Source of the DNA: Alphaproteobacteria bacterium
GTDB taxonomy: Bacteria; Pseudomonadota; Alphaproteobacteria; UBA9219
NCBI GenBank assembly: GCA_028693775.1
Contig: JAQUUS010000124.1
Span: 1 to 5,511 of the forward strand
DNA: 5,511 nucleotides
Direction: 5' to 3'
Shown: piece by piece, positions 5,451 to 5,511 of the stretch
Layout of the letters: every line of letters begins with the position of its first letter
Numbering within the stretch: position 1 is the first letter of the stretch
Notes under the pieces: model-generated
What the model saw: the letters and a program-made list of their open reading frames with translations, nothing else
Told to the model about the DNA's origin: nothing
Database searches by the model: none
Translations under genes and position numbers: made by a program

Positions 5451-5478
5451 ACTCTACAATTGTAATGCGTCTTGGCAA
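5451..5478 (-). promoter_or_regulatory. Candidate distal promoter of trxA with an internal palindrome
   Basis: On the minus strand TTGCCA (5478-5473, five of six to TTGACA) is followed by 16 nt and TAGAGT (5456-5451, four of six). The start would be near 5444, giving a leader of about 130 nt. The perfect 10-bp palindrome TACAATTGTA (5455-5464) overlaps the -10 and the spacer, which is where a dimeric repressor would bind. Confidence 0.33.
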
Positions 5479-5511
5479 GCTGATTTTTTATGCATCCTCT
5501 TGAATGCCGTG

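Noticed and set aside
5488..5511. Possible last codons (HGIQEDA then TAA) of a gene entering from the right on the minus strand
   Set aside because: Only seven codons are visible and another frame stays open further, so the end of an upstream gene such as addA cannot be claimed.
1..5511. Mobile element, CRISPR array, phage or defence genes
   Set aside because: No repeats with regular spacing, no terminal inverted repeats and no recombinase or nuclease motifs; every gene is intact and housekeeping in character.

Overview
The window reads as ordinary, intact chromosomal DNA from a moderately GC-rich alphaproteobacterium. The best taxonomic marker is a complete 89-residue GapR/DUF2312 protein, a family found essentially only in Alphaproteobacteria. 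The order mltB - rlpA - D,D-carboxypeptidase and the short SpoU methylase with a C-terminal 'SLGRF..RPVRAGG' tail also fit that class. I see no transposase, integrase, tRNA, rRNA or CRISPR array, and no broken gene. The genus cannot be named from this sequence.

Positions 1-3945 hold five genes on the minus strand, transcribed right to left: gapR (nucleoid protein), a two-helix membrane protein of the YdcF/ElyC/SanA (DUF218) family, an MltB-type lytic transglycosylase, the septal lytic transglycosylase rlpA, and a PBP5/6-type D-alanyl-D-alanine carboxypeptidase cut by the left edge. Gaps are short (47, -43, 55 and 14 nt), so this looks like one operon or a set of overlapping transcription units. 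Four of the five products act at or near the cell wall. The carboxypeptidase trims stem peptides, MltB cuts the glycan strand, RlpA (lipoprotein with DPBB and SPOR domains) cuts peptide-free glycan at the septum, and the DUF218 protein belongs to a family linked to envelope integrity.

Positions 3946-4078 form a divergent intergenic region. To its right, on the plus strand, lie a 114-residue uncharacterised protein and, 30 nt later, a minimal SpoU/TrmH-fold RNA 2'-O-methyltransferase. The methylase stop codon sits inside a strong GC hairpin at 4942-4967 that separates it from the convergent thioredoxin gene trxA (4988-5311, minus strand).

Positions 5312-5511 are an AT-richer upstream region of trxA. 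It holds two candidate promoters, a 10-bp palindrome and a 39-nt imperfect inverted repeat, but no convincing gene.

No wholly new multi-gene system is evident. The most interesting points are: a promoter-like element inside the end of the DUF218 gene that would give mltB a nearly leaderless mRNA and that overlaps two abutting GANTC (CcrM) sites; GapR heading a peptidoglycan-remodelling cluster; and the uncharacterised 114-residue protein.
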